Source of the DNA: Burkholderiales bacterium
GTDB taxonomy: Bacteria; Pseudomonadota; Gammaproteobacteria; Burkholderiales; Burkholderiaceae_C
Direction of reading: 5' to 3'
Assembly: GCA_026400275.1 (NCBI GenBank)
Contig: JAPLPK010000192.1
Coordinates: 1 to 53,558 of the forward strand
Length of the DNA: 53,558 bases
Below, one piece after another: positions 27,500 to 36,817 of this stretch. The number at the start of each line of letters is the position of its first letter. The stretch's first letter is position 1. A program made the translations under genes and the position numbers. The notes beneath the pieces were generated by a model that did not search any database, had not been told where the DNA came from, and worked only from the letters and a program-made list of their open reading frames with translations.

Positions 27500-27832
27500 T
27501 CAGGCCAGTTGCTGGTCGATAAATGCGGTGAGTTGGGCTTTGCTCATGGCGCCAACCTTGGTGGCAGCCAGTTCGCCGCCCTTGAAAATCATCAAGGTGG
27601 GAATGCCGCGGATGCCGAACTTGGCGGGGATGTCGCGGTTCTCGTCCACATTCATCTTGGTGATCTGCAGCTTGCCTTCGTAACCGGTGGCAACTTCGTC
27701 GAGAATCGGTGCAATCATCTTGCAAGGACCGCACCATTCAGCCCAGTAGTCCACCAGGACAGGGGTGTTGGATTTCAGAACGTCCGCTTCGAAAGTGGCG
27801 TCCGAGATGTGTTTGATGAGTTCGCGGGCCAT
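27500..27832 (-). CDS. trxA: thioredoxin TrxA
   Basis: A 110-residue thioredoxin with the active site WCGPCK (Cys34, Cys37), the cis-Pro segment [13 protein letters not shown] and the usual length. It reduces protein disulfides and would donate electrons to the CysH-type reductase encoded upstream in the window. Adjacent to rho, a common arrangement. Divergent from the AddB-like gene. Confidence 0.98.
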   Translation of the reverse strand: MARELIKHISDATFEADVLKSNTPVLVDYWAEWCGPCKMIAPILDEVATGYEGKLQITKMNVDENRDIPAKFGIRGIPTLMIFKGGELAATKVGAMSKAQLTAFIDQQLA

Positions 27833-27979
27833 GGGGGTTCCTTAAACTGAGTGCCGATACGACTGAAGTTGCGGCATTGTGACAGAAAGCAAGCCCCCTC
27901 GTCCTGTGTGGACGCGCTATGTGGTGCTATTGCATCCATAGCGAAAATCCATTTCCCCCTCTACACCACAGCCTTATCA

Positions 27980-30514
27980 ATGCCACCACTCCACGACCCG
28001 CTATGGTTTGCCCCCGCAACCGGCTTGCTGGACCAAATGCGGCAGGCCATGGCGCAGCGCCAGGCCCATCCATCGCGCACCGTGGTGTTGCTGCCCTATG
28101 CGCAGCTGATGCCCCTGGCACAGCGCTTCTGGGCCCAGGCCCAGCCTGCGGGCTTTACGCCGCGTTTTGAAACTACCTTGAATTGGGCGCGTAGCCTGGG
28201 CGGCGTGCTGCAGGGCGCGCACGACCTGCGCTTCGACACCGCCATGGACATGTTGCAGGCGCCGGCTTTGCTGGACAGCGCCGGCCTGGGCGCCCAGGCC
28301 GAGGCCTTGGCGGCCCGGCTGGTCGAGGCGGCCCACCAACTGGCGCCTTTGGCCGCCGCCGTGGCACCGCAGCAGCGGGTGGAATGGGCAGCCCAAGCCC
28401 GCGCTGCCGTGGCTCTGGGCATGGAGGCATCGGTGCTGGCCCTTGAGAGTGTGGTGGCGCGCATTGCCCTGGAGTGGGCGGCGGCATCCAGTTATGCCAC
28501 CGACGCGCTGTGGAATGCCGCCGTGCCGGAGGGCCTGGACTGCGTGATCGTGCTAGACGGCTTCCAGTCCGAGCCCTTGGTCGAGGCCCTGTGCCAAGCC
28601 TGGGGCAGCAAGGTGACCCGTTTGCTGCGGCCCGATCCGCCGCTGCCACCCATGCCCGCGCTGCATCCCTGCACCGATTCCGAGGACGAAGCCCAGCGCG
28701 GTGCCGCCTGCGTGTTGCGGCATATCGAAGCCGGCCGCTCGCCAGTGGCCCTGGTGGCAACGGACCGGCTGCTGACGCGCCGCATCCGCGCCATGTTGGC
28801 CACACAGAACGTACGTATACGCGACGAAACCGGCTGGAAGCTGTCCACTACCCGCGCCGCGGCCGAGGTGGTGGTCACGCTGCGCGCGGCCCGCTGGGAC
28901 GCCAGCAGCGACGCGGTACTGGACTGGCTGAAGAACGCCCCCGCGTTCCGGCCCCGCGTGGTGCAAGGCCTGGAGCGCGCGCTGCGCAAGGCCGCCGCGC
29001 AAAGTTGGTCATCCTGGAGCCCCGAGGCCACGCCGCGCCAGCCCGCCGTATCCGATGCGGTACGTCTGGCCAATGAATTGCGCGCCAGCCTGCAAGCGGC
29101 GCGCCCCCTGGTGCAATGGCTGGCGGCTTTGCGCGGGCTGCTGCAGGCCAGCGGCCAATGGCCTGCGCTGGTGGCCGACGTGGCGGGGAATAGTTTGCTG
29201 TCGGCGCTGCGCCTGCAGGAGGGCGCCGAGCAAGAACTGCTGCAACTGCCGCAGGCCGCCCGCCGCATGCGGCTGGCCGAGTTCAGCACCTGGGTGGGCG
29301 ATACGCTGGAGGCGGCCACCTTTGTGCCCACGCACCCGCTGGACGAGCAGGTGGTGATACTGCCGCTAAGCCAGCTGCTGGCGCGCCCGTTTGCGGCCCT
29401 GGTGCTGCCGGGCTGCGACGAGGTGCGGCTGGCGGTGTCGCCCGAGCCACCCGGCGCCTGGACCGTAGCCCAGCGAGAAGCCTTGGGCCTACCCTCGCGC
29501 GCTGCGCTGGAGGCCGCGACCCGTGCATCCTGGGCGAATGCCCTGCAAACCCCGCACACCGACGTGCTATGGAGGCGCAGCGACGCCTCGGGTGAAGACC
29601 TGCTGGCCAGCCCGCTGGTGCAGGCCCTGCGTGTGGATGGCCAGGATGTGGTTGCCGCCGAGCCGCGTATCCCGCGCAGCTTGCAGCCCCTGCCCAGCCT
29701 GCCGCCGCTGCCGGTGGGCCAGGATTTGCCGGTGCTGCGCCTGTCGGCCAGCGCTTACGAGGATTTGCGCCGTTGCCCCTACCGCTTCTTCGGCCTGCGC
29801 CAACTCGGCCTGCAGGAGTCGCAGGAGCTGACCGGCGAGGTGAATAAGCGTGACTTTGGCACCTGGCTGCACGCGGTGCTCAAGACTTTCCATGAAGAAC
29901 TAAATAGGGCTCCAGCGCAGAATTTATCTGCGCGAGTAGCTATGATAAATATAGCGTCTGAAAAGGTAACCCAGGACATGCACCTGGAGCAGGCTGAGTT
30001 CCTGCCCTTCGCCTCGGCCTGGCCGCGCGTGCGCGACGGCTACTTGGACTGGCTGGCCCAGCACGAGGCCAGTGGCGGTGTGTTTGAACAGGCCGAAAGC
30101 GCGCTGGAGCAGCCCCTGGGCCCGCTGACCCTGATAGGCACCATTGACCGTATCGACCAGGTACGGGCCGACGGCAGCCACACTGCGCTGGTGATCGACT
30201 ACAAGACCGAAAACGCCATGGCCACCCAAAAGCGCATCCAGCAGCCTTTTGAAGACACGCAACTGGCCTTCTATGCCGCTTTGTTGCCGCACGACACCCT
30301 GCGAGCCGCCTACCTCAATGTGGGAGAGAAGGACGGTAGCAAGCTGTTTGAGCAGACCGAGGTCGTGGAAGCGCGCGACGCCTTGGTACACGGCATCCTG
30401 GAAGACATGCAGCGCATTGCCGATGGCGCCGTGCTGGCCGCGCTGGGCGAGGGCATGGTCTGCGAGTTCTGCGCCGCACGCGGCCTGTGCCGCAAAGACT
30501 GGTGGGGTAACTAG
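27980..30514 (+). CDS. AddB-like PD-(D/E)XK nuclease with Fe-S motif
   Basis: A protein of about 844 residues. The C-terminal RecB-family nuclease domain has an entry cysteine (DLRRCPYRFFGLRQLGLQ), the active-site line FGTWLHAVLKTFH, IDRIDQV and VIDYKTE, and a closing C-x2-C-x5-C (CEFCAARGLC). That four-cysteine pattern is the [4Fe-4S] staple of AddB and Cas4-type nucleases. The N-terminus resembles an inactivated helicase without Walker A. The ATG at 27980 (MPPLHDPLW) is preferred. It should act with the AddA-like helicase at 33547 in double-strand-break processing. A dispersed repeat is embedded in frame near residue 645. Confidence 0.85.
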   Translation: MPPLHDPLWFAPATGLLDQMRQAMAQRQAHPSRTVVLLPYAQLMPLAQRFWAQAQPAGFTPRFETTLNWARSLGGVLQGAHDLRFDTAMDMLQAPALLDSAGLGAQAEALAARLVEAAHQLAPLAAAVAPQQRVEWAAQARAAVALGMEASVLALESVVARIALEWAAASSYATDALWNAAVPEGLDCVIVLDGFQSEPLVEALCQAWGSKVTRLLRPDPPLPPMPALHPCTDSEDEAQRGAACVLRHIEAGRSPVALVATDRLLTRRIRAMLATQNVRIRDETGWKLSTTRAAAEVVVTLRAARWDASSDAVLDWLKNAPAFRPRVVQGLERALRKAAAQSWSSWSPEATPRQPAVSDAVRLANELRASLQAARPLVQWLAALRGLLQASGQWPALVADVAGNSLLSALRLQEGAEQELLQLPQAARRMRLAEFSTWVGDTLEAATFVPTHPLDEQVVILPLSQLLARPFAALVLPGCDEVRLAVSPEPPGAWTVAQREALGLPSRAALEAATRASWANALQTPHTDVLWRRSDASGEDLLASPLVQALRVDGQDVVAAEPRIPRSLQPLPSLPPLPVGQDLPVLRLSASAYEDLRRCPYRFFGLRQLGLQESQELTGEVNKRDFGTWLHAVLKTFHEELNRAPAQNLSARVAMINIASEKVTQDMHLEQAEFLPFASAWPRVRDGYLDWLAQHEASGGVFEQAESALEQPLGPLTLIGTIDRIDQVRADGSHTALVIDYKTENAMATQKRIQQPFEDTQLAFYAALLPHDTLRAAYLNVGEKDGSKLFEQTEVVEARDALVHGILEDMQRIADGAVLAALGEGMVCEFCAARGLCRKDWWGN
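29905..29943. repeat. dispersed repeat embedded in the AddB-like gene
   Basis: TAGGGCTCCAGCGCAG, an AATTTAT spacer, CTGCGCGAGTAGCTAT: an inverted-orientation copy of the palindromic repeat. It is read through in frame as NRAPAQNLSARVAMI inside the nuclease domain, between LHAVLKTFHEE and the next conserved block. Confidence 0.75.
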
Positions 30515-31434
30515 CTGTTTCCAGATCGCTTTAGCCACGCGCAAAACGCCACCGCCTGGGGGTTCTGCGCAGCGTGCGGCGGGCGTATCCAGTAAACGTT
30601 CTTCAGGTCAATCTCCAGCTGTGGGAAGGGCCGCACCAGCAGTCCGCTGTCCAGCACATCGCGCAGCTGGTGCGGGTTGCCCAGCGCCACACCCATGCCC
30701 TGGATGGCGGCCTGCACCGCAAGATGGGTGTGGTCGAAGGTGACCATATTCGCAGCTTGTAGTTCGGGTTCACCTGCCGTCGCCAGCCAGTCCTGCCAGA
30801 ACATCGGGGTGGAGCGGCTCAGCAGCAGTGTGTGCTTGCGCAGGTCGCCGGGCTTGCGGATCGCCAGCTTGCCGGATACCAGCTGCGGGCTACACAGCGG
30901 CGTCAGCGACTCGGGTAAAAACGCTTCGATCTGCACGCCCTGCCATTTGTCCTTGCGCAGCAGCTCCGCGCGTTCAATGTCGTACATGCAGCGTATGGAT
31001 ACATCGTAGGCCGCAGGGTCAAAATCGAAGGCGCTGGCGGTGGTGGACAGCTGCACGTCCACATCGGGCACCTCGGCACAAAAGCTGGCCAGGCGGGGGA
31101 TCAGCCACTGCGCCGACAGCGTGGCCATGGAGTTCACCGCCAGCGTGTTGCGCCGCCCCCGCCGCTCGATGCGTCCGGTGGCCTGGGCCATCAGGTCGAA
31201 AGCGCTGCTCAGGCTGGGCAGGTAGGCGGTGCCTTCGGCCGTCAAGCCCAGGCGGCGCCCGTTGCGCTGCACCAGCGCCACGCCCAGCCAGGCCTCCAGT
31301 GCCTTGATCTGGTGGCTGACGGCGCTTTGCGTGACGTGCAGCTCCTGCGCGGCCAGGGTCACGCTCTCACAGCGCGCAGCGGCCTCGAAGGCCCGCAGCA
31401 TGTTCATGGAAGGGAGGCGGCGGGCGTTGCTCAT
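30511..31434 (-). CDS. LysR-family regulator, GcvA-like
   Basis: A 307-residue LysR-type transcription factor. The N-terminal helix-turn-helix reads MLRAFEAAARCESVTLAAQE and LHVTQSAVSHQIKALE; a co-inducer domain follows (about 95-300). It resembles GcvA-subgroup regulators. It is divergent from the HAD/MFS pair, which it probably controls. Its stop codon lies on the same CTAG tetramer as the stop of the convergent AddB-like gene, so the two genes overlap by 4 nt. Confidence 0.9.
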   Translation of the reverse strand: MSNARRLPSMNMLRAFEAAARCESVTLAAQELHVTQSAVSHQIKALEAWLGVALVQRNGRRLGLTAEGTAYLPSLSSAFDLMAQATGRIERRGRRNTLAVNSMATLSAQWLIPRLASFCAEVPDVDVQLSTTASAFDFDPAAYDVSIRCMYDIERAELLRKDKWQGVQIEAFLPESLTPLCSPQLVSGKLAIRKPGDLRKHTLLLSRSTPMFWQDWLATAGEPELQAANMVTFDHTHLAVQAAIQGMGVALGNPHQLRDVLDSGLLVRPFPQLEIDLKNVYWIRPPHAAQNPQAVAFCAWLKRSGNS

Positions 31435-31692
31435 ATCGGGCCCGGGTTTTTTGGCATGAGATTAATTCATCTATTTCTTAAAAATGAGCGATAGTCACTC
31501 GCCCATTGGCCCACTACGATCCGTCACCATGGAGCCTGGCACTGCCGTATAAAACTCATCTTATACCGGGCCTTGGGAAGCCGGTTATGCAGCCTGCCAC
31601 GGGAAATGGACTGCCAAAATGGCTTACCCTCCTGGCATTGCCGGGCATCCATCGCGATCTCGCCTAGGCCCCCTTCACTGGAAACCAACTTC

Positions 31693-32334
31693 ATGTACAA
31701 AACCGTTGTCTTCGACCTGGGCGCCGTGCTCCTGCACTGGCAGCCTGTAGACCTTGTCGCCACCATGCTGCCCCAGCATGCCCCCACGCCGGAAGCCGCC
31801 CAGCAGCTGTGCGAGCGCATCTTCCAGGGCCTGCACCCGGGCTCTACCTGGGCTGAATTTGACCGAGGCCGCGTCGAGCCCGACGACCTGGCCGTGCAGT
31901 TGGCCGCCCAGACTGGTGTGGACGCCGACGACCTGCTCGACTTCATCCACGCCATTCCCGACCACCTGCACACCAAGCTGGACACCGCAGCCCTGCTGCC
32001 ACGCCTGCAGGCCCGGGGCCACCGGCTGGTGTATTTGTCGAACATGCCTACGCCGTATAGCGAGCGTCTGCTGCAAGAGCGCGAGTTTTTCCACTACTTC
32101 GACGACGGCATTTTTTCCGGCCTGGTGGGCTTGGTGAAGCCTGAGCACGCCATCTACGCCAAGGCCGAATCCGAGTTTGGCCTGACGCCAGAGCACACGG
32201 TTTTCGTGGACGACAACGCGCACAACGTGCAGACCGCGCGCGCCCGTGGCTGGCAAGCCATTCAGTTCCTGGACGCCGCCCAGTGCGAACGTGACCTGCA
32301 AGCTCTGGGCTGGCTGGAGCCCGCGCATGGCTGA
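31693..32334 (+). CDS. HAD-superfamily phosphatase (YihX-like subfamily IA)
   Basis: A 213-residue hydrolase. Motif I is VVFDLGAVLLHW, with Gly at the second Asp position as in YihX-type sugar phosphatases; motif II is YLSNMP, motif III lysine is in GLVKPEHAIY, and motif IV is VFVDDNAHNVQTAR. The start ATG at 31693 (MYKTVVFDLG) is chosen; longer readings have no family similarity. It overlaps the MFS gene by 8 nt. Substrate unknown, perhaps a sugar phosphate related to the transporter cargo. Confidence 0.88.
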   Translation: MYKTVVFDLGAVLLHWQPVDLVATMLPQHAPTPEAAQQLCERIFQGLHPGSTWAEFDRGRVEPDDLAVQLAAQTGVDADDLLDFIHAIPDHLHTKLDTAALLPRLQARGHRLVYLSNMPTPYSERLLQEREFFHYFDDGIFSGLVGLVKPEHAIYAKAESEFGLTPEHTVFVDDNAHNVQTARARGWQAIQFLDAAQCERDLQALGWLEPAHG

Positions 32335-33541
32335 TGCGGACCCCATCGCGATGGCACGCTCGGGCCTGCCACGCTCGCCCAGCGTGGGCCACCGCTGGGG
32401 CCTGGCCCTGGCGCCGCAGATACGGGTGTTTGCCGCTTTCTTTCTGTATGCCTTCAGCCTGGGCAGCATCTTCCCCCGGCTGGGCGAAATCCAGCGCGGC
32501 ATGGGCGTGGGCGAGGGGGCTCTGGGCTTGGCGCTGATTGGCACGGCTACCGGCACCTTGGTGTCGCTGAGCTTTGCCGGCCCGCTGTTGGAGCGCATGG
32601 GCTACCGCCGTGCGCTGCTGGTTTTGACGCCCCTGGTGGCGGTGTTCTTTGCCATTGCCTCCTGGGCCAGCGGGCCGCTGGTGTTGTACTTCTGCCTGGT
32701 GCCTGCGGGCCTGTGCATAGGCATGGTGGAGATCGTGGTGAATGTGGAGGCCGACCGGGTGGAACACCAGCTGGGCCGGCGCATCATGAACCGCGCCCAC
32801 GGCTTCTGGAGCTTTGGTTTTTTTGCCGCCGGCCTGATGGGCGCTGGCGTGTCCCAGCTGGGCATCAGCCCACAGCTGCATTTGATGGTCATGGTGCCGG
32901 TGGTGCTGCTCGCGGTCGTGCTGCTGCTAGGCCGTTTCAGCCCCGCGCCGCTGCGTGAAGTGGCGGCGGGTGATGCGCCGCCACACTTTGCCCGGCCCAC
33001 GCTGGCCATCATGACCCTGGTGTGCGTCACCCTGTCGGCCATGCTGCTGGAAGGGGCGGGGGCCGACTGGTCGGCTATCTATATGCGCGACGTGTTTGCC
33101 GCCTCGCCACTGCTGTGCGGCCTGGCAGTGGCCACTGGTGCGTGCACCCAGGGCCTGATGCGCTTTTTTGCCGATGGTCTGGTGGACCGTTACAGCCCGG
33201 TGGGCGTGGCGCGCGGCTTGTTGTCGGTGCTGGGCGTGGGTGCCCTGCTGGTGGTGTTCGCACCCGGGCCGGCCTGGGCTCTACTGGGCTTGGGTCTGAT
33301 GGGTGTGGGCACCAGCGGCATCTTCCCGCTGGCCATGTCGGCCGCAGCGCAGCGGGTGGACCGGCCTGCGGCGGTGAACGTTGCGGCGCTGGCGCAGATT
33401 TCGTTTGTTGTGTTCCTGCTGGGGCCGCCACTGCTGGGCCAGGTGGCTGAGCACTGGGGCGTGCGCTGGGCGTTTGGCATGTGCCTGCCGTTTGTGCTGC
33501 TCAGCCTGCTGGCCGCTGGTGCGTTGGGTAAAAAGGATTGA
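32327..33541 (+). CDS. MFS transporter, YbjJ-like
   Basis: A 404-residue protein with about 12 membrane helices. Family marks are AFSLGSIFPRLGEIQRGMGV in the first helices and MLLEGAGADWSAIYMRDVF in the second half. The latter is characteristic of the YbjJ group, which is also paired with a HAD phosphatase in E. coli (ybjI-ybjJ). It overlaps the HAD stop by 8 nt and ends 5 bp before the AddA-like gene, suggesting a single transcript. Confidence 0.85.
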   Translation: MADADPIAMARSGLPRSPSVGHRWGLALAPQIRVFAAFFLYAFSLGSIFPRLGEIQRGMGVGEGALGLALIGTATGTLVSLSFAGPLLERMGYRRALLVLTPLVAVFFAIASWASGPLVLYFCLVPAGLCIGMVEIVVNVEADRVEHQLGRRIMNRAHGFWSFGFFAAGLMGAGVSQLGISPQLHLMVMVPVVLLAVVLLLGRFSPAPLREVAAGDAPPHFARPTLAIMTLVCVTLSAMLLEGAGADWSAIYMRDVFAASPLLCGLAVATGACTQGLMRFFADGLVDRYSPVGVARGLLSVLGVGALLVVFAPGPAWALLGLGLMGVGTSGIFPLAMSAAAQRVDRPAAVNVAALAQISFVVFLLGPPLLGQVAEHWGVRWAFGMCLPFVLLSLLAAGALGKKD

Positions 33542-33546
33542 CGTAA

Positions 33547-36500
33547 ATGACGCTAGCTGCCTACGAGCACAACGGCCGGCCGGTGGAACGGGCGGCGTTT
33601 TACGCCATGGCCTGCGACCCACGCCGCAGCATCGCGGTAGAGGCCTGCGCCGGCGCGGGCAAGACCTGGATGCTGGTGTCGCGCATTCTGCGGGCCTTGT
33701 TGGAAGGGAGCTTGGCTACCGACGGCCACGGCGTGGCCGCGCATGAAATCCTGGCCATCACCTTCACCAAGAAAGCCGCCGGTGAAATGCGCCAGCGGCT
33801 GAACGACTGGCTGGTCGAATTTGCCCAGGCCAGCCCGGAAAAACTGGCCTCCGAGTTGCAGGCCCGGGGTGCGCCTGCTGCGCAGTTGCAAGTCCAGGCG
33901 GCGGCCCTGAAGCAGCTTTACCCCCAGCTGCTGGCCAGCGCCCGGCCGGTGCAGATACGCACCTTCCACAGCTGGTTTGCGGCCCTGCTGCGCACCGCGC
34001 CGCTGGCCGTGCTGCAGGACCTGGGCTTGCCCGCCAATTATTCGCTGCTGGAAGACGACACCGAGGCCGTGCGCGAGGTCTGGCCGCGCTTTTACGCCAC
34101 GGTGGTCGATAGCCCCGGCGCGCGTGCCGATTTCGAAGCCCTGGTGGCCGAGCACGGCCGCTTCCAGGCGCAAAAGGCGCTGGCTTCGGCCCTGGGCAAG
34201 CGCGTCGAATTTGCGCTGGCCGATGCACACGGCGTGGTGGATGCGTCCGTGCCGCCGTTTGGCGAGCAGTTCCCCGCGTTTGCCGGGCTGGCTGCGCCGG
34301 AAGATTATTTGTGGACCCAGCGCCCGCTGCTGCAAGACGCTGCCGGCAGCCTGGGCAAGGCCAGTGCGCCTACCTTCTCTGCCAAGGGCGGCGAGTTGGA
34401 GCGTGCCATCACCGCCACGGACGGGGAAGGCGTGGCCGCCGCGCTGTTGACCGCTACCGGTTCGGCGCGCAAGTTTGGCGAGAAGATCGTCGGCATCGCC
34501 ACCATCCGCGCGGCGCAAGAGGTGGCCCTGCAAGTCGCCCAGGCCCAGCTGCAACACGCCGCCTGGAGCCACCAGCAGCGCATGGCGAGGCTTACCCGGG
34601 TGATGGTGGCTGAGCTGTCCGCACTCAAGTTCGAGCGCGGCTGGGTGGATATGAACGATGTGGAGCGTGCGGCCTCGGTGATGCTGTCCGACCCGGTGCT
34701 CAGCGGCTGGGTGCAGGAGCGGCTGGACGCCAAGGTCAAGCACCTGCTGATCGACGAATTCCAGGACACCAGCCCGCTGCAGTGGCAGGCCTTGCACGCC
34801 TGGCTCAGCGGCTATGCGGGCTCGGGTGGCAATGCACCCAGCGTGTTCATCGTGGGTGACCCCAAACAGAGCATTTACCGCTTCCGTCGTGCCGAGCCCC
34901 AGGTGTTCCGCGCGGCGCAGGCCTTTGTAGTCGATGGCCTGGGCGGTGACCTGCTCAGCTGCGACCACACCCGCCGCAACGCGCCGCCGGTGATGGCCGC
35001 TGTCAACAGCGTGATGTCCGCAGCCCAGGCCGCTGGTGCCTACGACGGCTTCCGCGACCACACCACCGAATCCACCGCCCAGGGCGCGCTGCGCTGCCTG
35101 CCGGCCATTCCCCGCGACGCGAATGCGAGCACGGCGGCAGCGGGCGAGGGCGGTTGGCGCGACAGCCTGGGCACACCGCGTGAAGAACCCGAGGACACCC
35201 TGCGCACGCTGGAATGCCGCCAGGCAGCCCACTGGCTGGCGCAGCAGCTGGCCGACGGCCTGCCGCCGCGCGAGGTGATGGTGCTGGCCCGCAAGCGTGA
35301 CCGCCTGGCCACCATGCGTGATGCGCTGCGCAGCCTGCACATTCCCACCCAGCAGCCCGAAAAAGCCGACCTGGCCGACGCCCCCGAGGTGCAAGACATC
35401 GCCGCGCTGCTGGACGCGCTGGTGTCCACCCACCACGACCTGTCGCTGGCCCAGGCGCTGAAGTCCCCGCTGTTCAGCGTGACAGACGCCGACCTGGTGC
35501 ACCTGGCCACGCTGCAACGCGCCGCCCGTGCCGACACCGAGCGCCAGGACGACAGCAGCTGGTGGACCTTGCTACACAATTCAGAGCTGCTACCGCAGGC
35601 GCTATCTGCGCTGGCGCCGTATTTGTTGCGATGGAAGCAGTGGCTGGACACATTGCCGCCGCACGACGCGCTGGACGCCATTTATGCCGACGGTGACGTG
35701 TTGGCCCGCTTCGCCGCCGCCGCGCCCGCCGCGCTGCGCGGATCGGTGCAGGCCAATCTGCGTGCCGTGCTGGGCACGGCTTTGCAGCTGAACGAAGGCC
35801 GCTTTGCCACGCCGTATGCGCTGGTGCGTGCACTCAAGGCCGGCGGTGTGAAAGCCCCGGTCACCAGCCTGCCGGACGCTGTGCGCCTGCTGACCGTGCA
35901 CGGTGCCAAGGGCCTGGAGGCCGCGCTGGTGCTGCTGCTGGACACCGATTCCCCGCCAAGCAAAGCCGAAACCATGGGCGTACTGGTGGACTGGCCCGGC
36001 GAAGCTGAGGCCCCGGTGCGCCTGGTTTTCCTGGCCAGCGAGTCGCATCCCCCCGCCTGCGTGGTCGATGTGCTGGCCATAGAGCAGGCCGCACGCCGGC
36101 GCGAAGAGCTCAACGGCCTGTACGTGGCCATGACGCGCGCGCGCCAGCAGCTGGTGCTGTCGTCGGTGCAGCCGCGCAACGCGGTGGACGGTTCCTGGTG
36201 GCAGCGCCTGCAGCCGCTGGCTGAGGCTGTGCAGCTGCAGACGGATGGGGCGGCCGCATCCACCGCGCCGGCCATGGACGCAGCTTTCGAGGTGCTGGTG
36301 CTGCCCGACATTGGTTTGTCGGCCACGCCGCCGCGCGCAGTAGCTGAGCCTGATGGTGCAGAGTCGCGTGTGGGCCAGGCCATGCACCGCCTGCTGGAAT
36401 GGGTGCCGCTAGGTAGTGCCGTGCTGGACCCGCAAACCCTGCCCGTGGTGGCGCGTGAATTCGGGCTGGATGCCGAGCAGGCACGTGAAGCTGCCGCCAT

Positions 36501-36804
36501 GGCCGCCGCCATCCTGGCCGGTGATGGGGCCTGGGCCTGGAGTGCCGAGGCCATCGATTGGCATGGCAACGAGGTCGCGCTGACTTGGCTGGGTCAGACT
36601 CAGCGCCTGGACCGCCTGGTGCGCCGCCGTGATACGGGTGCCTGGTGGGTTCTAGACTACAAATCCGCAGCTACGCCACAGCGCCAACCGGCCTTGGTCC
36701 AGCAGCTGCGTGGCTACCGAGCCGCGCTGCAGGCGGCCCAGCCGGGTGCTTCGGTGCACGTGGCGTTTCTGACCGGCAAGGGAGTGCTGGTGGAGGTGGA
36801 TTGA
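33547..36804 (+). CDS. AddA-like UvrD/Rep-family helicase-nuclease
   Basis: A 1085-residue superfamily 1 helicase. Walker A is VEACAGAGKTWMLVSRIL, motif Ia AITFTKKAAGEMRQRL, motif II LLIDEFQDTSPLQW, motif III GDPKQSIYRFRRAEP, motif V TVHGAKGLEAALVLL and motif VI YVAMTRARQQLVLSS. The C-terminal nuclease-like domain includes AMHRLLEW and VLDYKSA. This is the partner expected for the AddB-like nuclease; together they would form a RecBCD-equivalent break-processing complex. It follows the MFS gene by 5 bp. A degenerate dispersed repeat appears to encode SELLPQALSALAP near residue 685. Confidence 0.9.
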   Translation: MTLAAYEHNGRPVERAAFYAMACDPRRSIAVEACAGAGKTWMLVSRILRALLEGSLATDGHGVAAHEILAITFTKKAAGEMRQRLNDWLVEFAQASPEKLASELQARGAPAAQLQVQAAALKQLYPQLLASARPVQIRTFHSWFAALLRTAPLAVLQDLGLPANYSLLEDDTEAVREVWPRFYATVVDSPGARADFEALVAEHGRFQAQKALASALGKRVEFALADAHGVVDASVPPFGEQFPAFAGLAAPEDYLWTQRPLLQDAAGSLGKASAPTFSAKGGELERAITATDGEGVAAALLTATGSARKFGEKIVGIATIRAAQEVALQVAQAQLQHAAWSHQQRMARLTRVMVAELSALKFERGWVDMNDVERAASVMLSDPVLSGWVQERLDAKVKHLLIDEFQDTSPLQWQALHAWLSGYAGSGGNAPSVFIVGDPKQSIYRFRRAEPQVFRAAQAFVVDGLGGDLLSCDHTRRNAPPVMAAVNSVMSAAQAAGAYDGFRDHTTESTAQGALRCLPAIPRDANASTAAAGEGGWRDSLGTPREEPEDTLRTLECRQAAHWLAQQLADGLPPREVMVLARKRDRLATMRDALRSLHIPTQQPEKADLADAPEVQDIAALLDALVSTHHDLSLAQALKSPLFSVTDADLVHLATLQRAARADTERQDDSSWWTLLHNSELLPQALSALAPYLLRWKQWLDTLPPHDALDAIYADGDVLARFAAAAPAALRGSVQANLRAVLGTALQLNEGRFATPYALVRALKAGGVKAPVTSLPDAVRLLTVHGAKGLEAALVLLLDTDSPPSKAETMGVLVDWPGEAEAPVRLVFLASESHPPACVVDVLAIEQAARRREELNGLYVAMTRARQQLVLSSVQPRNAVDGSWWQRLQPLAEAVQLQTDGAAASTAPAMDAAFEVLVLPDIGLSATPPRAVAEPDGAESRVGQAMHRLLEWVPLGSAVLDPQTLPVVAREFGLDAEQAREAAAMAAAILAGDGAWAWSAEAIDWHGNEVALTWLGQTQRLDRLVRRRDTGAWWVLDYKSAATPQRQPALVQQLRGYRAALQAAQPGASVHVAFLTGKGVLVEVD
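35584..35618. repeat. possible degenerate dispersed repeat inside the AddA-like gene
   Basis: GAGCTGCTACCGCAGGCG then CTATCTGCGCTGGCGCC keeps the AGCTGCT...GCAG...CTGCGC order of the repeat family. It could be chance in GC-rich coding DNA. Confidence 0.35.
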
Positions 36805-36817
36805 GCTGCCACGGGGC

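Noticed and set aside
33553-35517. 654-residue minus-strand frame
   Set aside because: Antisense to the AddA-like helicase, rich in Gly/Gln/His/Arg as expected of a GC-rich shadow; all helicase motifs are on the plus strand.
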